NCBI GenBank assembly: GCA_031284225.1
Contig: JAITAH010000164.1
Location: 1-9,919, forward strand
Direction: 5' to 3'
DNA: 9,919 bases
Source of the DNA: Dysgonamonadaceae bacterium
GTDB taxonomy: Bacteria > Bacteroidota > Bacteroidia > Bacteroidales > Azobacteroidaceae
The stretch's first letter is position 1, and the number at the start of each line of letters is the position of its first letter. Shown piece by piece: positions 7,684 through 9,919 of the stretch. The translations under genes were made by a program, and so were the position numbers. Below the pieces are notes generated by a model that worked only from the letters and a program-made list of their open reading frames with translations, made no database searches and was not told the origin of the DNA.

Positions 7684-8946
7684 ATGGAAATCATTATTAT
7701 TGCACTGCTTATTCTGCTCAACGGCTTGTTTTCGATGGCGGAAATTGCGCTGATCTCTGCCCGGAAAACCAGTTTGAAGAACGAGGCTGAACGGGGCAAC
7801 AAGGCGGCGAAAAGGGCGTTGAACCTCTCCGTGCGTCCCGATCGTTTCCTATCCACCATCCAGGTAGGCATCACGTTGATCGGTATCCTCACCGGGATGT
7901 ATTCGGGCGACGTTCTCGCCGTTAAATTAGCTCCCCTGCTGGAATATTGGGGGATGGAACCGGCGCCGGCGGCTACGATCAGCCGGATTTTTATCGTGAT
8001 TGCGGTTACCTATTTCTCCATCGTCTTCGGCGAACTAATCCCCAAACGGATGGGATTGAGCGCAGCGGAAAAAATAGCCAAATTCATGTCCGGCCCCATG
8101 AACGGCCTGTCGCTCATCACCCGCCCCTTTGTTTGGATACTTTCAAAAAGCACCACCCTGATTGTCCATTCGCTGGGAATCAAGGAAGAAGACACCAAAG
8201 TAACCGAGGAAGAAATCAAATCCATGGTTCGCGAAGGCGCCGAAGACGGCGAAGTCCAACAAGTGGAACAGGATATTGTGGAACGAGTGTTTTCGCTGGG
8301 CGACCGCGACTTATCGTCCATCATGACCCCCCGCCCCGACATCGAATGGATCGATACGGATATGACTAAAGCCGAAATCCGGGAAACCATTTCCAACAAC
8401 CCCTACAGCAAGTTCCCGGTTGGAAAAGATGATTTAGACCATATCGAAGGAATTGTTTATGTGAAAGATATCTTTAACCACATTGATTCGCCCGATTTCG
8501 ATATCCGAAAAGAAATGCGCCCCGTGCAGTATTTTCACGAAAGCATGGAAGTCTATTCGGCTCTGGAACAGATGAAAATCAGCCACAACCACCTGGCGCT
8601 CATTATTGACGAGTTCGGCGTACTTCAAGGCATCGTTACCCTCAAAGACATCATGGAAGCCTTAGTCGGCGAAATTCCCGAAGCGCACGAAGAACCGCAA
8701 ATCGTTAAACGGCAGGACGGAAGCTATCTGGTGGACGGTCAATGCTCGTTCTACAATTTCCTGAGCTACTTCAAACAGGGCGATTTGTATTCCGACAACG
8801 AATACAACACCCTCGGCGGCCTCATCCTGGAAGAACTGGGACGCATCCCCCGGCCGGGCGAAACGCTGGAATGGGAAGGCTTCCGGCTCGAAGTGGCAGA
8901 CATGGATGGCGCAAGAATCGACAAAATCATCGTCTGTTATCCCTGA
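7684..8946 (+). CDS. CNNM/CorC-type membrane protein with paired CBS domains
   Basis: This 420-residue inner-membrane protein belongs to the family often labelled hemolysin C or CorC. Characterised relatives (CNNM/CorC) take part in Mg2+ or other divalent-cation export; hemolysis is not established for most members. Order of parts: an N-terminal DUF21/CNNM membrane domain (about 1-165) with AEIAL (19-23) and GELIPK (116-121); an acidic linker with TEEEIKSMVREGAEDGE (174-190); CBS pair about 212-268 and 276-330, which should bind adenine nucleotides (first repeat begins SIMTPRPDI, second ends GIVTLKDIMEALVGE); and a CorC/HlyC C-terminal domain (about 338-419). The start at 7684 gives MEIIIIALLILLNGLFSMAE, beginning inside the first helix as in relatives; the ATG at 7651 lies within the promoter. 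The methyltransferase gene follows after 6 bases, so the two are probably one transcript. Confidence 0.95.
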   Translation: MEIIIIALLILLNGLFSMAEIALISARKTSLKNEAERGNKAAKRALNLSVRPDRFLSTIQVGITLIGILTGMYSGDVLAVKLAPLLEYWGMEPAPAATISRIFIVIAVTYFSIVFGELIPKRMGLSAAEKIAKFMSGPMNGLSLITRPFVWILSKSTTLIVHSLGIKEEDTKVTEEEIKSMVREGAEDGEVQQVEQDIVERVFSLGDRDLSSIMTPRPDIEWIDTDMTKAEIRETISNNPYSKFPVGKDDLDHIEGIVYVKDIFNHIDSPDFDIRKEMRPVQYFHESMEVYSALEQMKISHNHLALIIDEFGVLQGIVTLKDIMEALVGEIPEAHEEPQIVKRQDGSYLVDGQCSFYNFLSYFKQGDLYSDNEYNTLGGLILEELGRIPRPGETLEWEGFRLEVADMDGARIDKIIVCYP

Positions 8947-8952
8947 TTACCG

Positions 8953-9699
8953 ATGCTCAGCAAAAACAAACTGAAATTCATCCGCTCGCTGGAAAGCAAA
9001 AAACAGCGGGACGAAACCGGCCTGTTCCTCGCCGAAGGCAATAAACTCGTTGCAGACATTCTGCCTTTCTTCGATTGCGAATTGCTGCTGGCCAATCCCT
9101 CTTGGATGGCTATGCAGGGCGATTTGCCCGTTCGGGAACTGATTGCTGCCGGCGAAAACGATATTGCCCGCGCCAGTCTGCTGAAAAATCCACAGGATGT
9201 GATTGCCGTTTTCGTCCAACCCCGCCGTCGCCTCGATACCGAAACTCTGAAAAACGAACTGACGCTGGCGCTGGATGGCATTCAGGATCCCGGCAATCTG
9301 GGCACCATTCTCCGCTTGGCCGACTGGTTCGGCATCCGCACGGTGATTGCTTCGCCCGACACGGCCGATGTGTATAACCCCAAAACCGTGCAGGCCAGCA
9401 TGGGCGGCATTGCCCGCGTCGAGGTTTTTTACGAACCCTTGCCGGCGCTGTTCGACGCTTTGGAAGGCCTTCCGATTTACGGAACATTTCTCGACGGATC
9501 TGTCCTTTACGAAGAAAAACTCACTCCTAACGGCCTGATTGTGATGGGCAACGAAGGAAACGGCATTCGTCCCGAAACCGAACGTCGCATCGCTCGCCGG
9601 CTTTACATCCCCGATTTCCCGCCGGGGAAAGGCGTCGCCGAATCGCTCAACGTAGCGGCGGCAACGGCCATCATCTGCGCCGAATTCCGGCGACAATAG
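8953..9699 (+). CDS. SpoU/TrmH-family RNA 2'-O-ribose methyltransferase
   Basis: The product is a SPOUT-class enzyme that transfers a methyl group from S-adenosylmethionine to a ribose 2'-OH, most likely in 23S rRNA. At 248 residues it has the usual two parts: an N-terminal substrate-binding domain (about 1-90, with LFLAEGNKLV at 24-33) and a C-terminal knotted catalytic domain. Motif 1 is DGIQDPGNLGTILRLADWFG (108-127) with the catalytic-type R121. Motif 2 is IVMGNEGNGIR (196-206). Motif 3 includes IPDFPPGKGVAESLNVAAA (219-237) with the E-S-L-N signature. The exact target nucleotide cannot be read from sequence; RlmB- and Mrm3-like members are candidates. It starts 6 bases after the CBS-domain gene with no promoter between, so it is probably translated from the same message. 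Confidence 0.94.
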   Translation: MLSKNKLKFIRSLESKKQRDETGLFLAEGNKLVADILPFFDCELLLANPSWMAMQGDLPVRELIAAGENDIARASLLKNPQDVIAVFVQPRRRLDTETLKNELTLALDGIQDPGNLGTILRLADWFGIRTVIASPDTADVYNPKTVQASMGGIARVEVFYEPLPALFDALEGLPIYGTFLDGSVLYEEKLTPNGLIVMGNEGNGIRPETERRIARRLYIPDFPPGKGVAESLNVAAATAIICAEFRRQ

Positions 9700-9724
9700 T
9701 TATATCCGATTAATTCATAGGTGG

Positions 9725-9786
9725 ATAAACATTTTGTTTATACGTATAGATTTGCAGTTTATACGTATAAATCGACAATTTATACC
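9725..9786. repeat. Tandem 21-base repeats with palindromic TATACGTATA cores
   Basis: Two head-to-tail 21-base units (9736-9756 and 9757-9777) match at 17 of 21 positions, and a partial third unit begins at 9778 (ATTTATACC). Each full unit contains the palindrome TATACGTATA; in the second this extends to a perfect 14-base palindrome TTTATACGTATAAA (9758-9771). An inverted half-site ATAAACA (9725-9731) faces TGTTTAT (9735-9741). A period of two helical turns with palindromic cores is typical of operators or iterons, but no promoter or gene start is seen beside it. Confidence 0.7.
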
Positions 9787-9825
9787 TGAATTTTCTGTCA
9801 AAACGGCCGTTGACCGCTGCCGAAA

Positions 9826-9918
9826 TCACCCCAAGCGCCGGATGTAGCGATGGCGCCGGCAATCGTCGGCGCTGAATCCCGTCCGGAGCAGGTCGATTCG
9901 CTCCAAAAGGTCGATTAT
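9826..9918 (-). CDS. Possible C-terminal end of an unrecognised minus-strand gene
   Basis: From the right edge an open minus-strand frame runs 30 codons to a TGA (9828 to 9826). It ends in RRHRYIRRLG and begins with IIDLLERIDLLRTGF, a composition that looks protein-like (amphipathic Leu/Ile pattern, then a basic tail). Plus-strand frames across the same bases are broken by stops. I do not recognise the family, and 30 codons are too few for certainty. If real, the gene converges on the methyltransferase gene. Confidence 0.35.
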   Translation of the reverse strand: MIDLLERIDLLRTGFSADDCRRHRYIRRLG

Positions 9919-9919
9919 T

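Noticed and set aside
8947..9696. 249-codon minus-strand open frame antisense to the methyltransferase gene
   Set aside because: It mirrors codon structure of the real gene on the other strand; the plus-strand frame has all SpoU motifs and the antisense product resembles nothing I recognise.

Overview
The window looks like a chromosomal stretch from a Bacteroidetes bacterium, most likely of the order Bacteroidales. The evidence is promoters of the TTTG / TAnnTTTG type in front of several genes, AT-rich leaders without Shine-Dalgarno sequences, a secreted DUF3256-type protein (a family I know only from Bacteroidetes), and a K+-dependent membrane pyrophosphatase. Base composition is moderate, and I see no insertion sequence, prophage, CRISPR array, tRNA or rRNA. 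The content is almost entirely housekeeping.

Layout: (1) 1-1987, minus strand, most of hppA (ion-pumping pyrophosphatase), whose 3' end lies beyond the left edge. (2) 1988-2223, a divergent intergenic region with an hppA promoter, a large imperfect palindrome and a truA promoter. (3) 2224-3613, truA followed by an overlapping gene for an exported DUF3256-like protein. (4) 3614-3827, intergenic DNA with a degenerate REP-like stretch and a promoter that is a 38/41 copy of the hppA promoter in opposite orientation. (5) 3828-5479, a WalJ/YycJ-type metallo-beta-lactamase-fold hydrolase and a short-chain dehydrogenase, 8 bases apart. (6) 5555-6847, enolase with its own promoter and a strong hairpin terminator. 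(7) 6897-7643, a stand-alone VTC-domain protein (polyphosphate polymerase family). (8) 7684-9699, a CNNM/CorC-type CBS-domain membrane protein and a SpoU/TrmH-family rRNA 2'-O-methyltransferase, 6 bases apart. (9) 9700-9919, about 50 bases of palindromic 21-base tandem repeats, then what may be the C-terminal end of a minus-strand gene running off the right edge.

The genes serve separate core functions: pyrophosphate energy conservation (hppA), RNA modification (truA, SpoU-type methyltransferase), glycolysis (eno), metal/ion homeostasis (CNNM) and probably polyphosphate (VTC). The only metabolic link I would suggest is phosphoanhydride handling by HppA and the VTC protein, and that is inference.

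I found no convincing new multi-gene system. The least explained signals are non-coding: the near-identical outward-facing promoters flanking truA, a shared extended promoter motif at four genes, the 111-base palindrome between hppA and truA, and the 21-base palindromic repeats after the methyltransferase gene.
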